NCBI RefSeq assembly: GCF_021117385.1
Contig: NZ_CP088252.1
Coordinates: forward strand, 3,304,001 to 3,368,000
Reading direction: 5' to 3'
From: Frateuria soli
Lineage (GTDB): Bacteria; Pseudomonadota; Gammaproteobacteria; Xanthomonadales; Rhodanobacteraceae
DNA length: 64,000 nt
Translations under genes and position numbers: made by a program
Part shown: in pieces, positions 56,102 to 63,659 of the stretch
Layout of the letters: each line of letters starts with the position of its first letter
How positions within the stretch are numbered: position 1 is the first letter of the stretch
Notes under the pieces: generated by a model
Databases searched by the model: none
The model's input: the letters and a program-made list of their open reading frames with translations, nothing else
What the model was told of the DNA's origin: nothing

Positions 56102-56121
56102 GCCGCCCATGGGCGGCTTTT
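56102..56121 (+). terminator. Isolated terminator-like hairpin in a gene-free gap
   Basis: GCCGCCCATGGGCGGC is a perfect 16-nt palindrome followed by TTTT on the plus strand. No plus-strand gene precedes it closely. The 55789-56138 gap contains no clear open frame. Confidence 0.5.
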
Positions 56122-56138
56122 CGACGCGGGCGGCGCGG

Positions 56139-56855
56139 CTAGTTGAGGTCGGACCGGCGCAGCGGGCGTGGGTCGGCGAGCAGGCCGCGGGCGAGTTCGG
56201 CGCAGCGCAGGCAGCCGCTGCCGATCTGGTTGAGCACGGCAAGCACGTTGGCGTGTTCCTTGCGCTCGAGCATCAGCGCGGCCAGGTCGGTGCGCATCAG
56301 GATGACGTTGAGCGCGTTGTTGATCGCATCGACCACCGGTACCGGGTCGGCGTTCTGTTCCTGTTCGATCGACTCGCGACGTTCGCGCTGCAGCAGCACT
56401 GCCAGCCAGGCGCCGACGTGCGCCAGCGCCGCGCGCTCCTCGGCATCGAGCATGCGCGGGCGATACAGCGCAAGGCCCAACGACGCTGCGGGTCGGCGCG
56501 CGCGGCGGCACGGCAGGGCGATCGCGCGCAACCGCGCATTGCCGCTGCGTTCGCGCGCGTCGCTGCGCTCGACGGTGAGCGCCGAGCGCAGCGACTGCGT
56601 CGCCACCTGCCCGGCCAGTGCGCGCGCATCGCGGCGCGAGACCGGCGGCGGCGGCAGCGTCCAGCAGTAGCGGCCCTGTCCACTGGGACGGTGCGGCGCG
56701 ACCAGCAGGCACACCTCAGCGTGCCATTGCAGGCTGACGTGCTGCAGCAGGCGGGTGATCGCCTCCTCCGCGGAGGAGGCGTCGAGCGCTTGCAATGTGG
56801 TCGGCAGCGGCAGGGGGATGGGGGTGATGGCTGAGCTTGCCGGTCGTGCGTTCAT
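56139..56855 (-). CDS. GAF-like protein with a degenerate kinase dimerisation helix
   Basis: The 238-aa protein has a GAF-like region (about 25-155: WHAEVCLLVAPHRPSGQGRY, LRAIALPCRRARRPAASLGLALY). It ends in a two-helix stretch (168-228) that resembles a HisKA dimerisation domain (VVDAINNALNVILMRTDLAALML). Aligned to the hybrid kinase at 60.1 kb (MAHDFNNLLQGIIGSLEVVE), the phospho-acceptor His is Asp176, and no ATPase domain follows. It starts 1 nt after the stop of the sigma-54 regulator gene, so the two are coupled. No gene family was recognised with certainty. Confidence 0.75.
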   Translation of the reverse strand: MNARPASSAITPIPLPLPTTLQALDASSAEEAITRLLQHVSLQWHAEVCLLVAPHRPSGQGRYCWTLPPPPVSRRDARALAGQVATQSLRSALTVERSDARERSGNARLRAIALPCRRARRPAASLGLALYRPRMLDAEERAALAHVGAWLAVLLQRERRESIEQEQNADPVPVVDAINNALNVILMRTDLAALMLERKEHANVLAVLNQIGSGCLRCAELARGLLADPRPLRRSDLN

Positions 56856-56856
56856 T

Positions 56857-58197
56857 TCATTCGCGGTCTTCGTGCTGGTAGCGCGACAGCTTGTTGTAGA
56901 TCGTCTTGAGGCTGACCCCCAACGCCTCGGCCGTTCGCGTCTTGTCGTTGTCGAAATGCGCTAGCGTGCGCAGAAGCATCTGCTTTTCCATCTCCTCGAT
57001 GGTCATGCCGATGCGAAAAGGCATGCTGCCGTGGTCATGCGCCTGGTGCAGGGGGTGTTGTGGCTGCTGGGCGATGCGCATATCCAGCTCCTCGCCGGAC
57101 ATGACCCAGGCCCGCTGCACGGCGTGCTTGAGCTCGCGCGCATTGCCCGGCCAGTCGTGGTCGAGCAGGCGGCGCAGCGCATCGGGACCGAAACGGCGCG
57201 ACGTGCCGTAGCGTTCGTTGAGGCGGTCGAGGAAGCGCTGGGCGAGCAACGCGATATCGCTGGGATGTTCGCGCAGCGGCGGCATCGCCAGCGGGAAATC
57301 CATCAGGCGGTAGTACAGGTCCGCGCGCAGCACGCCGTCGCGTACCGCCTGCAGCGGATCGCGATTGGTCGCGGCGATCACGCGCACGTCCACCGGCTTG
57401 CTGGCGCTGGCGCCGACGCGGGTGACGTCGCGCTCCTCCAGTACCCGCAGCAGGTGCGTCTGCAGTTGCAGCGGCATCTCCGTGCATTCGTCCAGGAAAA
57501 GCGTGCCGCCCTGCGCCTGTTCGAAGAAGCCGGCGTGGTCCTTGACCGCGCCGGTGAAGCTGCCGCGCTCGTGGCCGAACAGCTGGCTGGTGAGCAGGTC
57601 GGGTGCGATCGCGCCGCAGTTGACCGCGACGAAACGGCCGCTGCGTTCGCTGTACTGGTGCAGCGCGCGCGCGGCCAGCTCCTTGCCGGTGCCGCTTTCG
57701 CCGTGGATCAGCACCGTCACGTCCAGCGGAGCGACGCGGCGGATCTTCTCGAAAAGCCGCTGCATCACCGCGCTGGCGCCGATCAGCTCGCCGCAGCGCT
57801 CGCTGTCCTCGCGCGAGGCGACGCGCAGCTTGGCCGCGGCGATTGCCTGGTCGATCAGGCAATTGAGCTGCGCGCCCTCGATCGGCTTGATCAGGTAATC
57901 CAGCACGGGCAGTTGCAGCGCACGCACGGCGGTCTCCACCGAAGGGTGTCCAGTGACCACGACCACCTGTCCAGTCTGCTGCGGGTCCAGGCGGCCGATC
58001 AGCTCCAGTCCGTTGCCGTCGGGCAGGGACAGGTCGAGCAGCAAAAGGTCGAACCGTTGTTCAGCGGTGAGCTTCAGCGCATGCGCGAGGCTCGCGGCGC
58101 CTGTGACGGTGCAGTCTTTCGGTTCGGCAAAGGCGGTTACCACGTCTAGGAATTGGAGGTCGTCGTCAACGAGCAGGATGGAAGCAGTCGTCGGCAC
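56857..58197 (-). CDS. NtrC-family sigma-54-dependent response regulator
   Basis: The 446-aa protein has a receiver domain with Asp55 (LLLDLSLPDG), Asp11-Asp12 and Lys104. The AAA+ domain has Walker A GESGTGKE (166-173), the sigma-54 contact GSFTGA (212-217; usual GAFTGA), and Walker B FLDECTE. The C-terminal Fis-type HTH lies near residue 410 (NDKTRTAEALGVSLKTIYNKLSR). It should activate sigma-54 promoters after phosphorylation. No complete sensor kinase is adjacent; the next gene encodes a kinase-like protein without the His. Targets are unknown. Confidence 0.93.
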   Translation of the reverse strand: MPTTASILLVDDDLQFLDVVTAFAEPKDCTVTGAASLAHALKLTAEQRFDLLLLDLSLPDGNGLELIGRLDPQQTGQVVVVTGHPSVETAVRALQLPVLDYLIKPIEGAQLNCLIDQAIAAAKLRVASREDSERCGELIGASAVMQRLFEKIRRVAPLDVTVLIHGESGTGKELAARALHQYSERSGRFVAVNCGAIAPDLLTSQLFGHERGSFTGAVKDHAGFFEQAQGGTLFLDECTEMPLQLQTHLLRVLEERDVTRVGASASKPVDVRVIAATNRDPLQAVRDGVLRADLYYRLMDFPLAMPPLREHPSDIALLAQRFLDRLNERYGTSRRFGPDALRRLLDHDWPGNARELKHAVQRAWVMSGEELDMRIAQQPQHPLHQAHDHGSMPFRIGMTIEEMEKQMLLRTLAHFDNDKTRTAEALGVSLKTIYNKLSRYQHEDRE

Positions 58198-58473
58198 AAT
58201 TTCACCGGGGAGGGGTCAGCGACCCCAGGCTGTCTCGTGGAGGAATCGGGTCGTCCGTGCGCCCGTGTATCCACGGCGGCAGCTAGAACCGTGCAGCGCT
58301 TGGCAGGTCGGCGTGGACGAAACCGACGATGCCGCATGCGAAGTGCAAGTAGCGTCGAAGAGATGTTCCAAGTTGTAAGGGTTGCCTCACACGCGTGTGA
58401 CGCATGCCGCACGCGTGGGCGCTCCGTCGCCTTGCGCCTGCCCGTGTGCCTTGCAGGCAGGCGCCCGGCATGG

Positions 58474-59562
58474 TCAATGCCGGCTGCGCCCGCCGGCCTC
58501 GTCCTTGCCCTGGCCAACGAGGCCGCCCGGGGAGCCGGTGGCATTGGACGCAGCGGGGCCCGGCGTGTTGCCGGCGCCGCTGCCCGGCGAGGGTGAAGCG
58601 CTCGTCGCCGGCGGCGCCTGCGTGTCGCTACCAGCCTCGCGGCGGCGCACGCGCAGCTGGTTCTGGACGTCCTTCACGCCGCCCAGGTCATCGACGATGT
58701 CCTCGGCAGCATGTTTCATCCAGCGTGCGCTCACGCTGCCTTCGAGCGTGACGGTGCCCTTGTCCACCTTGACCTCGATGTCGCTGGCGTCGAGGTCGGC
58801 CTCGGTCAGCCGTTCGCAGGCGAGCTCGCGCAGGCGCTCGTCGCTGCGTTCGTAGCCGCGTGGTCGGGTACCCCGGAACTGGCTGCGCTGGTCGCCGTCG
58901 TCGAACCAGTAGCGCTTGCCCTGTTGGCGGAAGCCGGCGCCGCCGTAGGTATCCGTATGGGCGTACTGGCTGCCGATCTCGCGGCGGCCGGGAGCGGCGC
59001 GCTGGTCGCCGCTGCCGTAGCGCGGGCCGTCGTAGTCGTGCTCCTGGGTCCAGCTGGCGTGCATGAGATCGCTGCGCGCGTCGTCCTGCCGGTTGCCCTG
59101 GCCGTAGGTGCGCGCCCTCTCGTAGCCGCTGTCGCCCTGGCCCCGGCGCGGTTCGCCGCGCCAGGTGTCGTAGGAGCGGCCGTAGCCGTGCGCACGATGG
59201 CGGTCGTCCTCGCTCTGGTAGCCCTCCACGAAGTGGCGCTCGGCCTCGGTATCCAGGCCGTACCGCGCATCGCCGCGCGCGCCGCGGGGGCGCGACCACA
59301 GCTGCTCGTCGTCGTCGTGGCCGCCGCCGTAGCGCGCGGGCTGCTCGCTCCAGTCGGGCCGCTGGCCGCGCTCGGGGTCGCGGCGTGGGTGCGCGGCCTG
59401 CCAGGGGTGTTCCTGATCGGGCCCGTACTGGCCGGGTCCGTAGGTGCGAACCTGCCGGCCGGCCTCGTACGGGTCACGCAGGTTGCGTTCGCGGATACGC
59501 TCGTCGCGGCTGCGGAAGCGTGACCTTTCGTCGTCGTCGTAGCGATAGTCGTCTTGGCTCAT
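58474..59562 (-). CDS. BON-domain protein with long Arg/Tyr/Gly-rich N-terminus
   Basis: The 362-aa protein has a single BON domain (residues about 239-306; DASDIEVKVDKGTVTLEGSVSARWMKHAAEDIVDDLGGVKDVQNQL, shown here only by position and ends). The first 238 residues are disordered, dominated by D/R/G/Y/Q with motifs such as RYGSGDQR and RTYGQGNR. The last 55 are Pro/Ser/Gly-rich. There is no signal peptide, unlike OsmY. ATG 59562 follows a strong GGAGG (5 nt). BON domains bind phospholipids or mediate envelope stress roles. Confidence 0.88.
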   Translation of the reverse strand: MSQDDYRYDDDERSRFRSRDERIRERNLRDPYEAGRQVRTYGPGQYGPDQEHPWQAAHPRRDPERGQRPDWSEQPARYGGGHDDDEQLWSRPRGARGDARYGLDTEAERHFVEGYQSEDDRHRAHGYGRSYDTWRGEPRRGQGDSGYERARTYGQGNRQDDARSDLMHASWTQEHDYDGPRYGSGDQRAAPGRREIGSQYAHTDTYGGAGFRQQGKRYWFDDGDQRSQFRGTRPRGYERSDERLRELACERLTEADLDASDIEVKVDKGTVTLEGSVSARWMKHAAEDIVDDLGGVKDVQNQLRVRRREAGSDTQAPPATSASPSPGSGAGNTPGPAASNATGSPGGLVGQGKDEAGGRSRH

Positions 59563-59625
59563 GGGGGCCTCCTGTCGGAATGGGTTTGGCGCGAAAAAAT
59601 TGCAGCCTCCGTGTCAACTTTTGCT

Positions 59626-59898
59626 TCAGTTCAGCCAGCGGCACATCGGTGTGCCGGGCTCGCCGATGCGTGGCACCGGGATGCCCGGCTCGTGCGGGTC
59701 GATGGCTGGCATGTCCGGATCGCGCGGCCGCGGCGCGCGCACCGGGTCGCCGGGGTCGTAGGGCTGGGGCGGGGTGGGATCGGGCGGCAGCGACGCGGGG
59801 TCGCCGACCGGCTTGGACGGCACCATGCCGCCGAACGGCGGCATGCGCGGCACGCGGATCGGATTGACCAGCGGAGGGCAGGGCAGGAATACGTGCAT
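59626..59898 (-). CDS. Hypothetical proline-rich protein
   Basis: The 90-aa frame from ATG 59898 is about one-third proline, with repeated DP/PxDP units (SLPPDPTPPQPYDPGDPVRA start of the segment). It has no charge bias typical of a shadow frame, and its codon usage resembles its neighbours. It lies 63 nt upstream of the BON gene on the same strand. I recognise no family. The ribosome site (GGGG then TATCCC) is weak, so translation is uncertain. Confidence 0.5.
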   Translation of the reverse strand: MHVFLPCPPLVNPIRVPRMPPFGGMVPSKPVGDPASLPPDPTPPQPYDPGDPVRAPRPRDPDMPAIDPHEPGIPVPRIGEPGTPMCRWLN

Positions 59899-60053
59899 GG
59901 GATACCCCGTGAGGGAGGAACATCCCCTGCCATACAAGCCATGTGCCAATCCCCGCGCGCGGGCCCCGGCGAGCCCGGCCTTACGCGCAGGCGTGGCAGG
60001 TTTTACCGGCCCCGGCAGTTTTTACAGGCGGGCGCCTGCCTGCCTGGACAGCC

Positions 60054-60118
60054 GCAAGGCGGGCTTCAGCCCACCGCCGATGTCCGGACGGATGGCGGTG
60101 GGCTGAAGCCCACCCTAC
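60054..60118. repeat. GGGCTTCAGCCC-family inverted repeat, copy 3
   Basis: Perfect 18-bp arms GGGCTTCAGCCCACCGCC (60061-60078) and GGCGGTGGGCTGAAGCCC (60094-60111) flank a 15-nt loop. It ends next to the hybrid kinase stop (60115). Confidence 0.9.
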
Positions 60119-62112
60119 GGGGAGCTTGCCTGCTTCAGCGGACCGGGGAGCAGGGCGCGCATGCGCTGGACCAGCGCATCGAACTCGAAGGGCTTGGTGA
60201 GCAGGTCGGTGTTGGCGTCGGGAGTCCAGTCCTCGGGCATCGTTTCGGCGTAGCCGGTCACGAAAAGCACCTTCATGTCGGGACGGTGGTTCCGCCCGAC
60301 CTCGACCATCTGCAACCCGGTCAACCCGGGCAGGCCGATGTCCGAGACGACCAGGTCGATGTGCTCGACCGAGTCGATGATGGCCAGGCCTGCATGGCCG
60401 TCGCGCGCTTCCAGCACCCGGTAGTGCAGTTCGCGCAGCTTGCCGGCGAGGAGGTCGCGCACCACATCCTCGTCCTCCACCAGCAGGATGGTCTCGCCGG
60501 CGGCGGGCTCCCAGCGCGTGCCGCCGGCCCGGCCGTCCAGCGCGCGCACGCTGCGGCGCTCGCCGCTGGGCAAGTAGATCGACACGGTGGTGCCGTGGCC
60601 GGGCTCGCTATCCAGTTCGATGGCGCCGCGCGACTGGTTGACGAAGCCGTGGATCATCGACAGCCCCAGCCCGGTGCCGCGGCCCTTGGGCTTGGTGGTG
60701 AAGAAGGGATCGAAGGCGCGCGCACGCACTTCGGGGGTCATGCCCACGCCGGTATCGCTCACCTGCAACAGCAACGTGGGCGCATCGCGCAGGCTGTGCG
60801 GCCGGCGCAGCGGTCCTTCGCCCGGCGGCACCGAGCCGGTGCGGATCGTCAGCCGACCGCCAGCGGGCATCGCGTCGCGTGCGTTGATGGCGAGGTTGAG
60901 GATCGCGCTCTCCAGCAGGTTCGGATCGCACAGCACCGGTACCAGCGCCGGCGCCAGCTCGAGCTCCAGTTCGATGCGCTCACCGAGGGTGGCCGGCAGC
61001 AGTTCGGCGATCTGCGCGACCAGGTCGTTGAGGTTCACGCTCTTGGGTGCCAGCGGCTGGCGCCGCGCGAAGGCGAGCAGGCGGTGGGTCAGCGTGGCGG
61101 CGCGTTTGGCCGAGTCCAGCGCGTTGCCGAGGAAACGGTCCACGTCCTGGCGGCCTGCAGCCAGGCGCATTTCGACCACCTCCAGCGAGCCGATGATGCC
61201 CTGCAGCAGGTTGTTGAAGTCGTGTGCCATGCCGCCGGTGAGCTGGCCCAGCGCCTCGATCTTCTGTGACTGGAACAGCTGCGCGCGGGTTTCCTCCAGG
61301 CGCCGTTCGGCCTCCACGCGGGCGGTGATGTCGCGGGTGATCTTGGCAAAGCCCAGCAGCTGGCCGTCGCTGTCGCGGATCGCGTCGATCGCGATCTCGG
61401 CCATGAAGCGCGAGCCGTCCTTGCGGACCTGCCAGTCCACCACGTCGTAGCGGCCACTCTCGCTGGCGACGGTCATCGCCGTCTGCGCCACCAGCGGATT
61501 GACGAAGAACCGCGCCAGCGGATGGCCGATGATCTCCGCGGCGGTGTAGCCCTTGATGCGTTCGGCGCCGGCGTTCCAGTCGGTGACCAGGCCGTCGGGA
61601 TCGAGCATGCAGATGGCGTAGTCGGTCACGCCGTCGACGAACAGGCGGAAGCGCCGCTCCACCTCGCGCAACCGCTGTTCGGTCATGCGCCGCTCGGTGA
61701 TGTCGCGGGTGACCATGGCGAAGCCGAGCAGGTGGCCCTGCTCGTCGCGTACCGCGTCGCAGACCATGTGCGCCCAGAAGCGGCTGCCGTCGCGGCGCAG
61801 CCGCTCGGCTTCCTCCTGGAAGCGGCCGTGCGCCGCGGCCATGTGCAGGATCAGCTCCGGCCTGCCGCCGGCGCGTTCTTCCTCGGTATGCAGCAATGCG
61901 AAGGCGCGGCCGAGGATGTCGGCGGCGCGATGGCCGTGGATCTGTTCGGCACCGGCGTTCCAGCTGCGTATGCGGCCCTGTGGATCGACCATGAAGATGG
62001 CGTAGTCCAGGATGGACTGCACCAGCAACTGGTAGGAATTGGGACCGCTCGTATCCACCCCACCGTCCTTGCACAGCAAGCACCGCGTCACGGCCGTCCA
62101 CGACGGTGTCAT
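60115..62112 (-). CDS. Hybrid sensor histidine kinase with two PAS domains and a receiver
   Basis: The 665-aa soluble protein has two PAS domains (about residues 28-140 and 155-265) with DITERR/DITARV PAC ends. The HisKA domain has His297 in GGMAHDFNN and the HATPase_c domain has LAINARDAM and DTGVGMTP/GRGTGLGLS. A C-terminal receiver follows with Asp591 (VVSDIGLPG) and Lys640. It has no membrane span, so it senses a cytoplasmic cue, perhaps redox or a small ligand. It lies 89 bp downstream of the single-domain regulator gene on the same strand, which forms a likely phosphorelay pair. A TTG at 62133 is not needed as start. Confidence 0.9.
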   Translation of the reverse strand: MTPSWTAVTRCLLCKDGGVDTSGPNSYQLLVQSILDYAIFMVDPQGRIRSWNAGAEQIHGHRAADILGRAFALLHTEEERAGGRPELILHMAAAHGRFQEEAERLRRDGSRFWAHMVCDAVRDEQGHLLGFAMVTRDITERRMTEQRLREVERRFRLFVDGVTDYAICMLDPDGLVTDWNAGAERIKGYTAAEIIGHPLARFFVNPLVAQTAMTVASESGRYDVVDWQVRKDGSRFMAEIAIDAIRDSDGQLLGFAKITRDITARVEAERRLEETRAQLFQSQKIEALGQLTGGMAHDFNNLLQGIIGSLEVVEMRLAAGRQDVDRFLGNALDSAKRAATLTHRLLAFARRQPLAPKSVNLNDLVAQIAELLPATLGERIELELELAPALVPVLCDPNLLESAILNLAINARDAMPAGGRLTIRTGSVPPGEGPLRRPHSLRDAPTLLLQVSDTGVGMTPEVRARAFDPFFTTKPKGRGTGLGLSMIHGFVNQSRGAIELDSEPGHGTTVSIYLPSGERRSVRALDGRAGGTRWEPAAGETILLVEDEDVVRDLLAGKLRELHYRVLEARDGHAGLAIIDSVEHIDLVVSDIGLPGLTGLQMVEVGRNHRPDMKVLFVTGYAETMPEDWTPDANTDLLTKPFEFDALVQRMRALLPGPLKQASSP

Positions 62113-62201
62113 CGGTATTCGTTCCCCGGACAAATTGGGTTTGCAGCCGCAGCGCGACCGCGTTCCGGTTGGCCGGCCTCGACCGAACCTACATCATGTG
62201 G

Positions 62202-62627
62202 TCAGTGAGATAAACCGGGATACGGCGGCCGGCCCCCGTCGGCGACGGCGCATGCGCGGGCGTTCTTGGCACGCGCATCGGCGATCGCCGCCAGCAGCGC
62301 CTTGCGGTCGTACGGCTTGGGCAGGAAGGTGGCAGTCGGGCCCAGCCGCTCGCTGGACGCCTCCGGATCGCCGGAGATCACCACGACGGCTGCGTTCGAT
62401 CCACGCCGGCGCAGTTCCTCGGTCATGCTGATGCCGTCCTGGCCGCCGCCGATGTTGACGTCAGTGACGATCACGTCGATTTCCGGTTGCTCGTCCATCA
62501 GGCGGATGCCGGTGCTGGCGTCGCGCGCGGAGAGGACCTGGTAGCCGGCCGCATCGAGGAGCAGCGCCATGACTTCACGCGTGTCCGAATCGTCCTCCAC
62601 CAGCAATACAAGGTTGTCCTTCGCCAT
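62202..62627 (-). CDS. Single-domain CheY-like response regulator
   Basis: The 141-aa protein is one receiver domain: EDD at 11-13, phospho-acceptor Asp56 (VIVTDVNIGG), Thr/Ser (VISGD) and Lys104 (FLPKPYDRKALL). It ends in a short tail without an output domain. It therefore acts through protein contact or as a relay. ATG 62627 follows GGGAGG by 5 nt. It is first in a likely two-gene operon with the hybrid kinase. Confidence 0.93.
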   Translation of the reverse strand: MAKDNLVLLVEDDSDTREVMALLLDAAGYQVLSARDASTGIRLMDEQPEIDVIVTDVNIGGGQDGISMTEELRRRGSNAAVVVISGDPEASSERLGPTATFLPKPYDRKALLAAIADARAKNARACAVADGGRPPYPGLSH

Positions 62628-62741
62628 GACACCTCCCAATCACGCACCCGCGGCCCGAACCGTGAATCGTGACCATACACAAGTGACGGAAGCGTGCAGG
62701 CTAAAGCATTGCTGCGTCAACTATTTAAGCATGTGATCTTG

Positions 62742-62760
62742 CGTTTGTGGTTCACAAACG
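62742..62760. promoter_or_regulatory. Palindrome in the divergent regulator/Tat-protein gap
   Basis: Eight-base perfect arms CGTTTGTG and CACAAACG flank GTT. The site lies between the divergent response regulator (start 62627) and the exported small subunit gene (start 62943), in a 315-bp gap with no other gene. The symmetry is that of an operator; there is no T-run. Confidence 0.5.
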
Positions 62761-62942
62761 TCCACTGCCCGTGCAACGGCCGGCCGCCAGCCCGGCACCT
62801 GGTGCCGGATGAGTTCGCAAGGCATTGATGCGAAACGCAAAATGTTGCGACGCAGGACCACCGCATCTTCACCCGGATGACGCCGCTCTTTCACTGTCAC
62901 CTGCTTAGGCTGTCTTTTCCAGCGAGGGTGGGAGTGGCAGAC

Positions 62943-63659
62943 GTGAAATACGATCCGGCACGCCGGGGTTTCCTCAGGCTCGTCGGCGTGACGGTGCCGG
63001 CCGGCATGGTGTTGTGCGCCTGCGGCGGCAGCGGCACCGATGCGCACGGCGGCACTGCCAACGCCTTCTTCGCGCCCGGGGAAATGGACTTCATCCAGGC
63101 CGCCACGGCGCGGCTGATTCCCACCGATGCGCTGGGGCCGGGAGGCGACAAGGCGGGCATTCCCACCTTTCTCGACCTGCAACTGGCCGGTCCTTACGGG
63201 CGCGCCGAGCGCTGGTACATGCAGGGACCCTGGCCGCGCGGCATCGACAGCCAGGGTTACCAGTTGCGCTTCACGCCCGCCCAGCTGTACCGCCAGGCCA
63301 TCGCCGGGATCGACAAGCATTGCCGCGCGCAGTACCAGCAGCCTTTCGCCAGGCTCGGCGCCGACCAGCAGGATGAAGTACTGCACGCGCTCGAGGGCGG
63401 CAAGGTCGATTTGGGCGACGTGCCTTCCGAGACCTTCTTCAACCTGCTCTGGCAGAACACCCAGGAAGGCTTCCTCGCCGACCCGGTCTACGGCGGCAAC
63501 CGTGACTTCGCCGGCTGGAAGCTGATCGGTTTCCCGGGCCCCCGCTACAACTACGTGCGCGAGATCGGCGAGTACGGCAAGCCCTACCAGCAGCCCTGCG
63601 TCAGCCTCATAGGCCGCGCGCCGGAGGCGGCGCTGGCGCACGCCGGAGGGGCCTCCTGA
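62943..63659 (+). CDS. Gluconate 2-dehydrogenase subunit 3-type Tat-exported protein
   Basis: The 238-aa protein has a twin-arginine signal: DPARRGFLRLVG followed by a hydrophobic stretch and LCACGG, possibly a lipobox (Cys28). The mature part matches subunit-3 family features: FFAPGEMDFIQAATARLIPTDALGPGG, GPYGRAERWYMQGPW and later KLIGFPGPRYNY. Subunit 3 is exported with its flavoprotein partner and a cytochrome c. It starts with GTG 62943, with GGGAG at 8 nt; earlier GTGs at 62928 and 62934 are possible. Its stop overlaps the next start (TGATG). Confidence 0.9.
   Translation: MKYDPARRGFLRLVGVTVPAGMVLCACGGSGTDAHGGTANAFFAPGEMDFIQAATARLIPTDALGPGGDKAGIPTFLDLQLAGPYGRAERWYMQGPWPRGIDSQGYQLRFTPAQLYRQAIAGIDKHCRAQYQQPFARLGADQQDEVLHALEGGKVDLGDVPSETFFNLLWQNTQEGFLADPVYGGNRDFAGWKLIGFPGPRYNYVREIGEYGKPYQQPCVSLIGRAPEAALAHAGGAS

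Noticed and set aside
62112..62133. TTG start 7 codons upstream for the hybrid kinase
   Set aside because: A GGGGA site lies 10 nt before ATG 62112, and TTG is a rare start with no better site.
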